Shown here: in pieces, positions 1 to 6,158 of the stretch
Layout: each line of letters opens with the position of its first letter
Position numbering within the stretch: the stretch's first letter is position 1
Source: Roseateles_C aquae
GTDB taxonomy: Bacteria; Pseudomonadota; Gammaproteobacteria; Burkholderiales; Burkholderiaceae_C
Assembly (NCBI RefSeq): GCF_032337115.1
Contig: NZ_JAVXZY010000011.1
Location: 1 to 64,000 of the forward strand
Length of the DNA stretch: 64,000 nucleotides
Reading direction: 5' to 3'
Notes under the pieces: generated by a model
The model's input: only the letters and a program-made list of their open reading frames with translations
The model's database searches: none
What the model was told of the DNA's origin: nothing
Made by a program: the position numbers and the translations under genes

Positions 1-93
1 AACGACTGCGACCACATCGCAGCTGAACTCAACGACCGGCCACGTGAGCGGCTGGGCTTCAGGACACCGAGGGAGGCCTTCTCTCGGTACTAG
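1..93 (+). CDS. IS30-family transposase, C-terminal 30 residues (cut by window start)
   Basis: The reading frame is open from base 1 and ends at TAG 91-93. The visible tail reads ELNDRPRERLGFRTPREAF, the typical C-terminus of IS30-family DDE transposases, which ends in a xLNxRPRxRLGxxTPxExF motif. The enzyme would catalyse cut-and-paste transposition of the element. The catalytic residues lie outside the window, so activity cannot be judged. The gene points towards the integron array and abuts its oldest visible cassette. Confidence 0.8.
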   Translation, partial: NDCDHIAAELNDRPRERLGFRTPREAFSRY

Positions 94-121
94 CGGTGTT
101 GCACTTCAAAGTTGACTTCAA
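1..121 (+). mobile_element. Right end of an IS30-family insertion sequence
   Basis: The transposase tail is followed at about 96-121 by a stretch beginning GGTGTTGCACTTCAAAGTTGA. This resembles the terminal inverted repeats of IS30-family elements, which normally sit just past the transposase stop. The exact end and the target duplication cannot be fixed because the left end is outside the window. The element marks the left limit of the cassette array, and the adjacent cassette has no attC site, so the insertion or an associated deletion probably removed it. Confidence 0.55.
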
Positions 122-151
122 GCCACTGTCGGATGAGAGCTCTGGAACTGT

Positions 152-427
152 TCATGGCACTGAATGAAGATCCTTCGCTTCGGCGTAGCAAACGGTACAA
201 ACAACCGACATCTGGTTGAATTCACGGAAGACTTCCGTCAATTCGCCTTCGCGCCCATACAGATCTTCGCAGGCTAAGCACCAAGCCTGAAGGTCATTGG
301 GGTCGCTAGAGTTCTCAACAAACCCAGCAGGGGCTGGCGCGCCACCGAGCAGGTGGCAACAAACCACAGCTGACGTTCGTTCTCCGTGGTCGCCACAGGC
401 GATCATCATTGGCGCGACGGTGGACAT
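152..427 (-). CDS. Integron cassette protein, predicted zinc-binding, 91 aa
   Basis: A small protein of unknown function with paired cysteines: CCHL near residue 23, WCLAC near residue 49 and VVCTVCY near residue 75. This spacing suggests a treble-clef or zinc-ribbon fold. The ATG at 427 lies 12 bases inside the cassette boundary (GCCTAAC, 439-445), as expected for a cassette gene. It has the same strand as all other cassettes here. No attC follows its stop codon; the IS30 end begins about 30 bases downstream. It is the last visible, and therefore oldest, cassette and has probably lost its recombination site. Confidence 0.7.
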   Translation of the reverse strand: MSTVAPMMIACGDHGERTSAVVCCHLLGGAPAPAGFVENSSDPNDLQAWCLACEDLYGREGELTEVFREFNQMSVVCTVCYAEAKDLHSVP

Positions 428-438
428 GACTTGCAGAG

Positions 439-549
439 GCCTAACGTTGAAGCTAACCGGCCCGCAGCGGCGTGGCGCGGCTGGCCGAGAATGAAATGAC
501 GGCCAGCCGGGGCATGCCGTTGCGGGTCCGGTTGAGCGACTGGTTGGGC
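439..549 (-). repeat. attC recombination site 1 (111 bp)
   Basis: On the - strand it starts GCCCAAC and ends GTTAGGC, the RYYYAAC...GTTRRRY boundaries of attC sites, with imperfectly palindromic arms around a shared AGAATGAAATGA centre. It belongs to sequence subtype A1 (with sites 2, 4 and 7). Confidence 0.9.
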
Positions 550-785
550 CTCAGCCGGCTCGCGCTGCGCACGAACCCGCGAACCCCAATTGCTGGCGCT
601 TGGCAAATTGCTCTTTGCATGGCTCGATTCTGCCTTCGCGCTCCAGCAGTGGCACTCGGTGAATGCCACCAGTGCAGCTCAACGCTCCAAACCCAAACGC
701 TCCCGCGGACCGCCAACCCGAACTGCTTCAACCTGGCCAGAGCGCTCCGAATCGCACAGCTGCAACGCCAAACGCAAAGCGCCAC
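453..785 (-). CDS. Repeated cassette ORF, copy 1 (110 aa, doubtful coding)
   Basis: The frame begins with GTG at 785 and contains RGSVWVWSVELHWWHS. Its last ~33 residues (SLNRTRNGMP...) are encoded by the attC site, where it stops. The same 273-bp cassette body recurs at 934-1206, 3966-4238 and 5254-5526 with exactly the same length. No copy has an ATG start in this frame and one copy has a nonsense codon. A second frame (MAFTECHCWSAKAESS) is also open in every copy. I cannot tell which frame, if either, is translated; the body could instead act as RNA or be non-coding. No similarity to a known domain is recognised. Confidence 0.4.
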   Translation of the reverse strand: MALCVWRCSCAIRSALARLKQFGLAVRGSVWVWSVELHWWHSPSATAGARRQNRAMQRAICQAPAIGVRGFVRSASRLRPNQSLNRTRNGMPRLAVISFSASRATPLRAG

Positions 786-822
786 CAGATTCTTCGCAGC
801 GCTCCAACCTCACCGGCAAGAG

Positions 823-933
823 GCCCAACGTTGAAGCTAACCGGCCCGCAGCGGCGTGACGCGGCTGGCCGAGAATGAAATGACGGCCAGCCGGGGCATG
901 CCGTTGCGGGTCCGGTTGAGCGACGGGTTGGGC
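823..933 (-). repeat. attC recombination site 2 (111 bp)
   Basis: Boundaries on the - strand are GCCCAAC (933-927) and GTTGGGC (829-823). It is nearly identical to site 1 (subtype A1) and terminates the second copy of the repeated cassette. Confidence 0.9.
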
Positions 934-1172
934 CTCAGCCGGCTCGCGCTGCGCACGAACCCGCGAACCCCAATTGCTGCCGCTTGGCAAATTGCTCTTT
1001 GCATGGCTCGATTCTGCCTTCGCGCTCCAGCAGTGGCACTCGGTGAATGCCACCAGTGCAGCTCAACGCTCCAAACCCAAACGCTCCCGCGGACCACCAA
1101 CCCGAACCGCTGCGACCTGGCTGGAGCGCCCCGAGCCACGAAGCTCCAACGCCAAACGCAGAGCGCCAACAA
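837..1172 (-). CDS. Repeated cassette ORF, copy 2 (111 aa, doubtful coding)
   Basis: Near-identical to the copy at 453-785 across RGSVWVWSVELHWWHS and the attC-encoded tail. The first possible start is TTG at 1172. The N-terminal ~15 residues differ most between copies (RWSFVARGAPARSQRFG here). It sits directly next to copy 1, so the two copies form a tandem pair of 384-bp cassettes, which could reflect re-insertion of an excised circle or recombination between attC sites. The doubts about translation given for copy 1 apply. Confidence 0.4.
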   Translation of the reverse strand: MLALCVWRWSFVARGAPARSQRFGLVVRGSVWVWSVELHWWHSPSATAGARRQNRAMQRAICQAAAIGVRGFVRSASRLRPNPSLNRTRNGMPRLAVISFSASRVTPLRAG

Positions 1173-1206
1173 GTGCTTCGCAGCGCTCCACCCTCACCGG
1201 CACGAG

Positions 1207-1317
1207 GCCCAACGTTTGAGCTGAGCTGCGAGCAGCGGCTGGGCACGTAAGGCCCAGAATGAAATGAGGGCCTGAAGTGACCAGCCGTTGCGAGTCAGCT
1301 CGAGCGCGAGGTTAGGC
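1207..1317 (-). repeat. attC recombination site 3 (111 bp)
   Basis: Boundaries on the - strand are GCCTAAC (1317-1311) and GTTGGGC (1213-1207). Its arms read GAGCTGCGAGCAGCGGCTGG and CAGCCGTTGCGAGTCAGCTC, a second sequence subtype (B) shared with sites 6 and 9. The AGAATGAAATGA centre is kept. Confidence 0.9.
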
Positions 1318-1351
1318 TTCTGGTGAGTGCAAACAATTTCCGAAAATTCCG

Positions 1352-1687
1352 TCAGCAAACTAACTCCCCCAGTTCGACAAGGTCGCCGTCGTTGAGTGCA
1401 AAGGAAGTATCTTGCTTTGGGCAGATTTCTGACTCCCCGCGGAAGACATGAATGTCGACGATGTACTGGATCCTTGACTCGCGCTCAGTCACGGTGAAGT
1501 ACTTCACTTCTGACTCACCGGGCAATGGCTCCAAGCAGGGCGCTACAAGTACATTGAATGCCCGTTCATATTCGCGAATCGCTTCACCAAGAGTCTTGGC
1601 TTCAGAAGGAAGAGCGAGGTCGTTGTGCGGGCAAGTAGATCCCGTGTAGGTGTATCGCGAATTTTTTGGCCCGAAGAGTAGCGGCAT
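1352..1687 (-). CDS. Integron cassette protein of unknown function, 111 aa
   Basis: Starts MPLLFGPKNSRYTYTG from ATG at 1687, nine bases inside the cassette boundary at 1696-1702. An in-frame upstream start would begin inside the attC core, so I rejected it. The protein is soluble and acidic, with no signal peptide or membrane segment. The middle (LGEAIREYERAFNVLVAPCLEPL) looks helical and the C-terminal half looks beta-rich (EVKYFTVTERESRIQYIVDIHVF). I recognise no family. Its base composition is closer to 50% GC than the surrounding chromosome, as is common for captured cassettes. Confidence 0.65.
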   Translation of the reverse strand: MPLLFGPKNSRYTYTGSTCPHNDLALPSEAKTLGEAIREYERAFNVLVAPCLEPLPGESEVKYFTVTERESRIQYIVDIHVFRGESEICPKQDTSFALNDGDLVELGELVC

Positions 1688-1695
1688 TTCCTGAC

Positions 1696-1806
1696 GCCTA
1701 ACGTTGAAGCTAACCGGCACGCAGCGGCGTGACGCGGCTGGCCGAGAATGAAATGACGGCCTGCCGGGGCATGCCGTTGCGGGTCCGGTTGAGCGACCTG
1801 TTAGGC
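1696..1806 (-). repeat. attC recombination site 4 (111 bp)
   Basis: Boundaries on the - strand are GCCTAAC (1806-1800) and GTTAGGC (1702-1696). Subtype A1. Confidence 0.9.
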
Positions 1807-1914
1807 CGCAAATCGCCCGAAAGTCGCTCGAAAACTTTCATTTCAAATCAATCACTTAGAACAAGCGACTTGAGAGGCTTCACACCACCAGTTTATGGCC
1901 CCTGCTGCTAGTCG

Positions 1915-2883
1915 CTACTTGATAGTGGACTTCTCAAGCGCAATTTCCGCCTCGATTTCTCGCCTCATTTCCGTGATTTCCAAGTAGAGCTTCTTGGCTC
2001 CTCGTTTTCTAGCCAAATGCTCCTCCATCTTCTTGTACGACGTTAGCAATTTAGCTTTGAGCGCGATATCCGCCTTCGCCTTGCTGCGTGCCGAGGTAAA
2101 GACGCTTACGCTTGCGCAGCCTTCAGGTTTGGGGACGTTGGCCTGGTCTTTGCCCAGGATAGTGAATATCTTTGCACCGATCGAGCGTCTGCAATCCAGA
2201 ATGTGTTCAAGCCATATTCGTCTGGCTTGAATCAACTCGCCTCGACTAAGTTTCGGCTTGACTACTTGGTTGCGAAACTCAGTCCCTGCACCGATCTGAT
2301 GCATGTCATCCGTAATGGAGCGGCTAAATACTCGAACTTCTTCTACAACATCTGAAAGTCGCTGAGCTACCACTGAGTCGCGCGCGTGCACTGCCAGCTC
2401 AATCTGTTGCATCGCGTCAACTGAATCTAGGAAGGCCTTTGTTCGCCAGTACACGAGCTCGCCCCTTTCGCCAACTGGATTCCGGAGCTTGGGATCCACA
2501 AGTTGTGCCATACGATAATTGCTCTGGGTCATTTGGCCGAGAACTATATTGACAGCGGCAGAGAACTCTAGCACGCGATCCAGTAGCCATTTCCGCTCAT
2601 CATCTGCGTGAGTTCGCTCCCAACGAGCCTGTTCCAGTGCAGTGGCTTGCGCGGCGGAGAGATACTGGAGCACCGAACTAGTAATCGCAGCAGCCAGGGC
2701 AGCCAGGATCCCAACTATGAGCGGGTTGGTCCAACGCGAGCGTGCGAACTCTCTTTCCTTCAGGCTCAGTTCAGCTCGCTTAATGTCCAATTCAGTAGAG
2801 ATGGAAGGCTCAGCTGTACCTGCTTTCATCGGCACGCCCCTTGATCTGGTTTGACGAGTGCGAAGCGAACTTGAGGTTGGCAC
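1915..2883 (-). CDS. Integron cassette membrane protein with coiled coil, 322 aa
   Basis: The largest cassette gene of the array. ATG at 2883 is 16 bases inside the boundary; an alternative start (MKAGTAEP) lies at 2829. Residues ~30-50 form a charged helix. A single membrane segment follows at about 52-70 (NPLIVGILAALAAAITSSVL). The C-terminal ~250 residues are helical and likely cytoplasmic, ending in a strongly charged coiled coil (EEHLARKRGAKKLYLEITEM). Two cysteines occur near the middle. No catalytic motif or known domain is recognised. Membrane-anchored helical proteins of this kind are common cassette cargo and some act in phage defence, but nothing here proves that role. Confidence 0.65.
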   Translation of the reverse strand: MPTSSSLRTRQTRSRGVPMKAGTAEPSISTELDIKRAELSLKEREFARSRWTNPLIVGILAALAAAITSSVLQYLSAAQATALEQARWERTHADDERKWLLDRVLEFSAAVNIVLGQMTQSNYRMAQLVDPKLRNPVGERGELVYWRTKAFLDSVDAMQQIELAVHARDSVVAQRLSDVVEEVRVFSRSITDDMHQIGAGTEFRNQVVKPKLSRGELIQARRIWLEHILDCRRSIGAKIFTILGKDQANVPKPEGCASVSVFTSARSKAKADIALKAKLLTSYKKMEEHLARKRGAKKLYLEITEMRREIEAEIALEKSTIK

Positions 2884-2898
2884 AGCATCTCAAGTGAA

Positions 2899-3009
2899 GC
2901 CTAACGTTTGAGCTAACCGGCCCGCGACGGCAGGACGCCGAAGGGCCAGAATGAAATGAGGCCCGAAGACGGCATGCCGTTGCGGGTCCGGTTGAGCGAG
3001 TGGTTAGGC
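2899..3009 (-). repeat. attC recombination site 5 (111 bp)
   Basis: Boundaries on the - strand are GCCTAAC (3009-3003) and GTTAGGC (2905-2899). Subtype A2, with GACGGCAGGACGCCGAAGGG arms, shared with sites 8 and 10. Confidence 0.9.
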
Positions 3010-3016
3010 CGCATCG

Positions 3017-3448
3017 CTACGACCCAAACCGAGGATCACCGTTGGAAAACTTAGGGCTGGAATGAGTCTTGCGCCGCAAGACTCCATCGGCATAGACATT
3101 GTGGCCAAAACCACACCCACTGACGTCTCCTAATTGCCGCAGTTCGACGTACTCAGGAGAGAACTGAAAGCCGATCTCGCACGTGCCACCGTAGTCAAGC
3201 ACTTTACGAAAAACGCCAATGTTGCGTCGAAGCTCAAGTTCCCCATCAATCCATCCTGAGTTGTAGGAAGGAGCTCCTCTTTGCAACTCAAGTTGAAAGC
3301 GCAGCGTACTTCCCTCTTGCTTCGTTTTTAGCCACATGCCTGACTCCGCCGGGCCGTTGTATTCCCAGGTTCCGCTCATGTCTGCCGCAATCGCCTCTCC
3401 TTGGAGGACCGCTAAAAGAACTGCGACGGCATAGGTGAGGCGGCGCAT
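3017..3448 (-). CDS. Integron cassette secreted protein, 143 aa
   Basis: ATG at 3448 gives MRRLTYAVAVLLAVLQGEAIAADMSGTW, a Sec signal peptide with likely cleavage after AIA. The mature part opens with DMSGTWEYNGP, a pattern seen in small secreted beta-barrel or lipocalin-like proteins where a first strand contains GxW. Two cysteines (GGTCEIGF and VSGCGFGH) could form a disulphide. Function is unknown. The start lies seven bases inside the cassette boundary and the stop lies seven bases before the next attC, so the gene fills the cassette. Confidence 0.65.
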   Translation of the reverse strand: MRRLTYAVAVLLAVLQGEAIAADMSGTWEYNGPAESGMWLKTKQEGSTLRFQLELQRGAPSYNSGWIDGELELRRNIGVFRKVLDYGGTCEIGFQFSPEYVELRQLGDVSGCGFGHNVYADGVLRRKTHSSPKFSNGDPRFGS

Positions 3449-3454
3449 TTTGAG

Positions 3455-3565
3455 GCCTAACGATGTAGCTGAGCTGCGAGCAGCGGCTGGGCACGCAGGG
3501 CCCAGAATGAACTGGGGGCCCGAAGTGCGCAGCCGTTGCGAGTCAGCTCGAGCGGTAGGTTATGC
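3455..3565 (-). repeat. attC recombination site 6 (111 bp)
   Basis: Boundaries on the - strand are GCATAAC (3565-3559) and GTTAGGC (3461-3455). Subtype B. Confidence 0.88.
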
Positions 3566-3858
3566 AGAGCGCCAACGACGAAGGCACCCTGCTTGCATGC
3601 AGCTTGTGCTGCCCAGGGCGCGAGCCGAGCAGGCGCGCCCGGAGCGCGACGGCGTGTACGGACCAGCGCGCAAGCCCCAACAGACCATAGACTTGAAAAC
3701 GCGACCACGCACTGAGCGCTGCGAACTGAACCAGAAGCAGCCTTCGCTCGCGTGCGGCGCAAGCAAGTGAATGCCCGAGCCTCGCGACCGCGCGCGGACA
3801 CCCAGCGGCGGCAGCCGCTTGCGGAAACCTCAATCGCAGTGGCTGTAAGACGCTGCAT
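3457..3858 (-). CDS. Cassette-spanning ORF, 133 aa (doubtful)
   Basis: This is the only long frame in the cassette between sites 6 and 7. The ATG at 3858 lies inside the GTTATGC core of the preceding site and the TAG at 3457-3459 lies inside the core of its own attC, so the frame spans the cassette core to core. The product is Arg/Ala/Ser-rich (MQRLTATAIEVSASGCRRWV) and its last ~35 residues are attC-encoded. There is no recognisable domain. It may be a chance frame in GC-rich DNA. Alternatively the cassette may be non-coding. Confidence 0.3.
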   Translation of the reverse strand: MQRLTATAIEVSASGCRRWVSARGREARAFTCLRRTRAKAASGSVRSAQCVVAFSSLWSVGACALVRTRRRAPGAPARLAPWAAQAACKQGAFVVGALHNLPLELTRNGCALRAPSSFWALRAQPLLAAQLHR

Positions 3859-3965
3859 AACGTTGTAGCTAACCGGCCTGCAGCGGCGTGGCGCGGCTGG
3901 CCGAGAATGAAATGACGGCCAGCCGGGGCATGCCGTTGCGGGTCCGGTTGAGCGACTGGTTGGGC
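3855..3965 (-). repeat. attC recombination site 7 (111 bp)
   Basis: Boundaries on the - strand are GCCCAAC (3965-3959) and GTTATGC (3861-3855). Subtype A1. Confidence 0.9.
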
Positions 3966-4201
3966 CTCAGCCGGCTCGCACGGCGCACGAACCCGCGAAC
4001 CGCGATCGCTGACCCTGCCCACATTGCTCTTTGCATGGCTCGATTCTGCCTTCGCGCTCCAGCAGTGGCACTCGGTGAATGCCACCAGTGCAGCTCAACG
4101 CTCTAAACCCAAAAGCTCCCGCGGACCACCAATCCGTACTGCTTCAACCTGGCCGCAGCGCCCCGCGCCGCGAAGCTCCAACGCCAACCGCAAAGCGCCA
4201 C
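3869..4201 (-). pseudogene. Repeated cassette ORF, copy 3, broken by a TAG codon
   Basis: This is the third copy of the 273-bp cassette body. In the frame that is open in copies 1, 2 and 4 (RGSVWVWSVELHWW), a G-to-A change converts the second TGG to TAG at 4105-4103, so only about 31 residues would be made from the GTG at 4201. The neighbouring V codon is also changed to F. The cassette length (384 bp) and its attC are intact. Either this copy has decayed or the frame is not what selection preserves. Confidence 0.5.
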
Positions 4202-4238
4202 CAGATTCTTCGCAGCGCTCCACCCTCACCGGCAAGAG

Positions 4239-4349
4239 GCCCAACGTTTGAGCTAACCGGCCCGCGACGGCAGGGCGCCGCAGGGCCAGAATGAAATGAG
4301 GCCCGAAGGCGGCATGCCGTTGAGGGTCCGGTTGAGCGACTGGTTAGCC
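4239..4349 (-). repeat. attC recombination site 8 (111 bp)
   Basis: Boundaries on the - strand are GGCTAAC (4349-4343), slightly off the RYYYAAC consensus, and GTTGGGC (4245-4239). Subtype A2. The stop codon of the 4344-4724 gene lies inside the first boundary. Confidence 0.88.
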
Positions 4350-4724
4350 ACCTTGCCGCTCCGATATGAATTTGACGACGACGAACACAGCAACTACTGC
4401 AAGTAGCGCCCAACCATAACGAGCCGCGGCTTTTGCTTGGCTCTGTGTGGTTGGCACCAGCGGGGCACTATGCCAAGCCCAGAGATAGTACGCGGTGACG
4501 AACAGGCCTCCAAGCACCAAGACAACCAAAGACTGAGTTGCGATGGCCGCGACTACAGCAACGGCACAAAGCAAGCTGGAGATCGCGAAAATGCCACTTG
4601 ATTCGCTTGTACTTACGTAGGACGGTTCACCACAATGGCTGCATATCGCTGGTGATGACGAGCCTGACCACCACTTGGCAATCGAGGAAACGCCGGGATA
4701 CTTGCAATGCGGACACGTATTCAA
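4344..4724 (-). CDS. Integron cassette zinc-ribbon membrane protein, 126 aa
   Basis: The protein starts MNTCPHCKYPGVSS and has a second pair CSHCGE near residue 28, so a CxxC-(~21)-CxxC zinc ribbon is clear. Two hydrophobic segments follow (about residues 44-62 and 68-84) and a third near the C-terminus (YGWALLAVVAVFVVVKF). It is a predicted inner-membrane protein with a cytoplasmic zinc ribbon, of unknown function. The ATG at 4724 lies four bases inside the cassette boundary. The TAA (4346-4344) overlaps the first base of the attC boundary, so coding sequence and recombination site touch. Confidence 0.7.
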   Translation of the reverse strand: MNTCPHCKYPGVSSIAKWWSGSSSPAICSHCGEPSYVSTSESSGIFAISSLLCAVAVVAAIATQSLVVLVLGGLFVTAYYLWAWHSAPLVPTTQSQAKAAARYGWALLAVVAVFVVVKFISERQGG

Positions 4725-4727
4725 GGT

Positions 4728-4838
4728 GGCTAACGTTTGAGCTGAGCTGCGAACAGCGGTTGGGCACGCAAGGCCCAGAATGAAATGAGGGCCTGAAGTG
4801 AACAGCCGTTGCGAGTCAGCTCGAGCGAGTGGTTAGAC
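4728..4838 (-). repeat. attC recombination site 9 (111 bp)
   Basis: Boundaries on the - strand are GTCTAAC (4838-4832) and GTTAGCC (4734-4728). Subtype B. Confidence 0.88.
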
Positions 4839-4839
4839 C

Positions 4840-5136
4840 TCATTTTTCGTCAACGCCCTTGCGGCGCAACTCGAGCACCCGGCCAAGTGGTTGATCCGGT
4901 GATTTGCGCCACTTCCTCGGCTTTGTAGACCGGACGTTTCCGTCAGCTTCGAAAAGTGCATCTTCGCTATCTGATCGAAGGGTCTGTGCGAGCACAGTGT
5001 CTTGTGCATGCCGCTCGGACCGAATGTCAAGAGCCTTCGCCTTTGGGATGAGCTTTCTAGCAGCCTTGTCGCTGCCGTCGTAGACATTTCTGCGATCCTT
5101 CTCGTAGCTCAAGCGCTTCTTCTCTTGCGGCGTCAT
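4840..5136 (-). CDS. Integron cassette protein, small basic, 98 aa
   Basis: Starts MTPQEKKRLSYEKDRRN from ATG at 5136, seven bases inside the boundary. The product is very charged and lysine/arginine-rich, predicted helical, with no cysteine, signal peptide or membrane segment. A nucleic-acid-binding role would fit the charge but is not shown. The frame is open upstream through the whole attC into the adjacent repeated cassette, up to an ATG at 5373, so a read-through fusion is formally possible. I prefer the internal start because it follows the usual cassette layout. Confidence 0.6.
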   Translation of the reverse strand: MTPQEKKRLSYEKDRRNVYDGSDKAARKLIPKAKALDIRSERHAQDTVLAQTLRSDSEDALFEADGNVRSTKPRKWRKSPDQPLGRVLELRRKGVDEK

Positions 5137-5142
5137 GTTGAG

Positions 5143-5253
5143 GTCTAACGTTGTAGCTAACCGGCCCGCGACGGCAGGACGCCGCAGGGCCAGAATGAAA
5201 TGAGGCCCGAAGGCGGTATGCCGTTGCGGGTCCGGTTGAGCGACTGGTTGGGC
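5143..5253 (-). repeat. attC recombination site 10 (111 bp)
   Basis: Boundaries on the - strand are GCCCAAC (5253-5247) and GTTAGAC (5149-5143). Subtype A2. It belongs to the first cassette after the integrase. Confidence 0.9.
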
Positions 5254-5489
5254 CTCAGCCGGCTCGCGCTGCGCACGAACTCGCGAACCGCGATCGCTGA
5301 CCCTGCCCACATTGCTCTTTGCATGGCTCGATTCTGCCTTTGCGCTCCAGCAGTGGCACTCGGTGAATGCCACCAGTGCAGCTCAACGCTCCAAACCCAA
5401 ACGCTCCCGCGGACCACCAACCCGAACTGCTGCAACCCGGCCAGAGCGCTCCGCATCTCAAAGCTCCAGCTCCAAACGCAAAGCGCCAC
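5157..5489 (-). CDS. Repeated cassette ORF, copy 4 (110 aa, doubtful coding)
   Basis: This copy lies next to the integrase, so it would be the most recently inserted cassette. The frame runs from GTG at 5489 with RGSVWVWSVELHWWHS and ends in the attC. The cassette body is again exactly 273 bp, but it is paired here with an A2-type attC, whereas copies 1-3 carry A1-type sites. The body and the site therefore have partly independent histories. The reservations about translation given for copy 1 apply. Confidence 0.4.
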   Translation of the reverse strand: MALCVWSWSFEMRSALAGLQQFGLVVRGSVWVWSVELHWWHSPSATAGAQRQNRAMQRAMWAGSAIAVREFVRSASRLRPNQSLNRTRNGIPPSGLISFWPCGVLPSRAG

Positions 5490-5526
5490 CAGATTCTTCG
5501 CAGCGCTCCACCCTCACCGGCAAGAG

Positions 5527-5690
5527 GCCCAACGTTAATTGTGCAAACGCCCCCAACAAGAATTGGGCTGCGTATGCGGAATTTGATTGGCAGAGATTTT
5601 GACGCTGAACTCGCCCGTTGAGTCAGTCGGAAATTCCCTTCTTTTGGGGGATGTTGGTAGTGCGTTGGGCCGCCTAATTTTCCTGGGATG
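5527..5690 (-). promoter_or_regulatory. Probable attI / leader region between intI and first cassette
   Basis: The first cassette ends at the core GTTGGGC (5533-5527, - strand), so attI should lie immediately to the right. No known attI sequence is recognisable. A second GTTGGGC-type core occurs at 5664-5670. Between the two, CCCCCAACAAGAA (from 5551) and TTCTTTTGGGGG (about 5639-5650) form an imperfect inverted repeat. The region should also hold the cassette promoter Pc reading leftwards and the intI promoter, but I could not identify -35/-10 boxes or a LexA box with confidence. Confidence 0.45.
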
Positions 5691-6158
5691 GCTGGCTGGT
5701 CGTTGGGGGATGTGATGAGCCTTCGGTACTTGCGTTCAGGGATTGATTCATCCTATGGGCCGTTCAGGTTCGATGCCTATGGTCTGGGCGCTTGCACGAC
5801 GGTGCTCACCACCGGTCAGCGAACGGGTGGCCCTGACGGCGCCATCAGTTGTTGGCAGGCCCGCGAGCCGCAGGACCCATTTGGCCGGCCCGATCCCCCC
5901 TGGCCTGAGGGCTACACCACATGCCCGCCACGGAGTGGCGCAGCTCCAAACGAATCGCCCCCTCGTCCAGATGCGACCACAGCGCCGAAGCGCTCGCCCG
6001 TAGCAGCGGCGCCAAGCCTGCAGCCGGGCATGTGCACTGCAGCTGTGGGCAGGACAGTCTGCACGCCCGCACCCCCATCAACAAGGCCTGAGGTGTTTAC
6101 TGCTGGCTTTGTACCCAGCCATGCTTCACGGCCTGCAAGCGGCAAGGCATCAGCCGCT

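Noticed and set aside
439..5253. CRISPR array
   Set aside because: The repeats are 111 bp with attC boundaries and are separated by genes of variable length on one strand, next to an integron integrase. No cas genes are present.
5533..6158. LexA/SOS box before intI
   Set aside because: I looked for a CTGT-N8-ACAG-type site in the leader and found none convincing.
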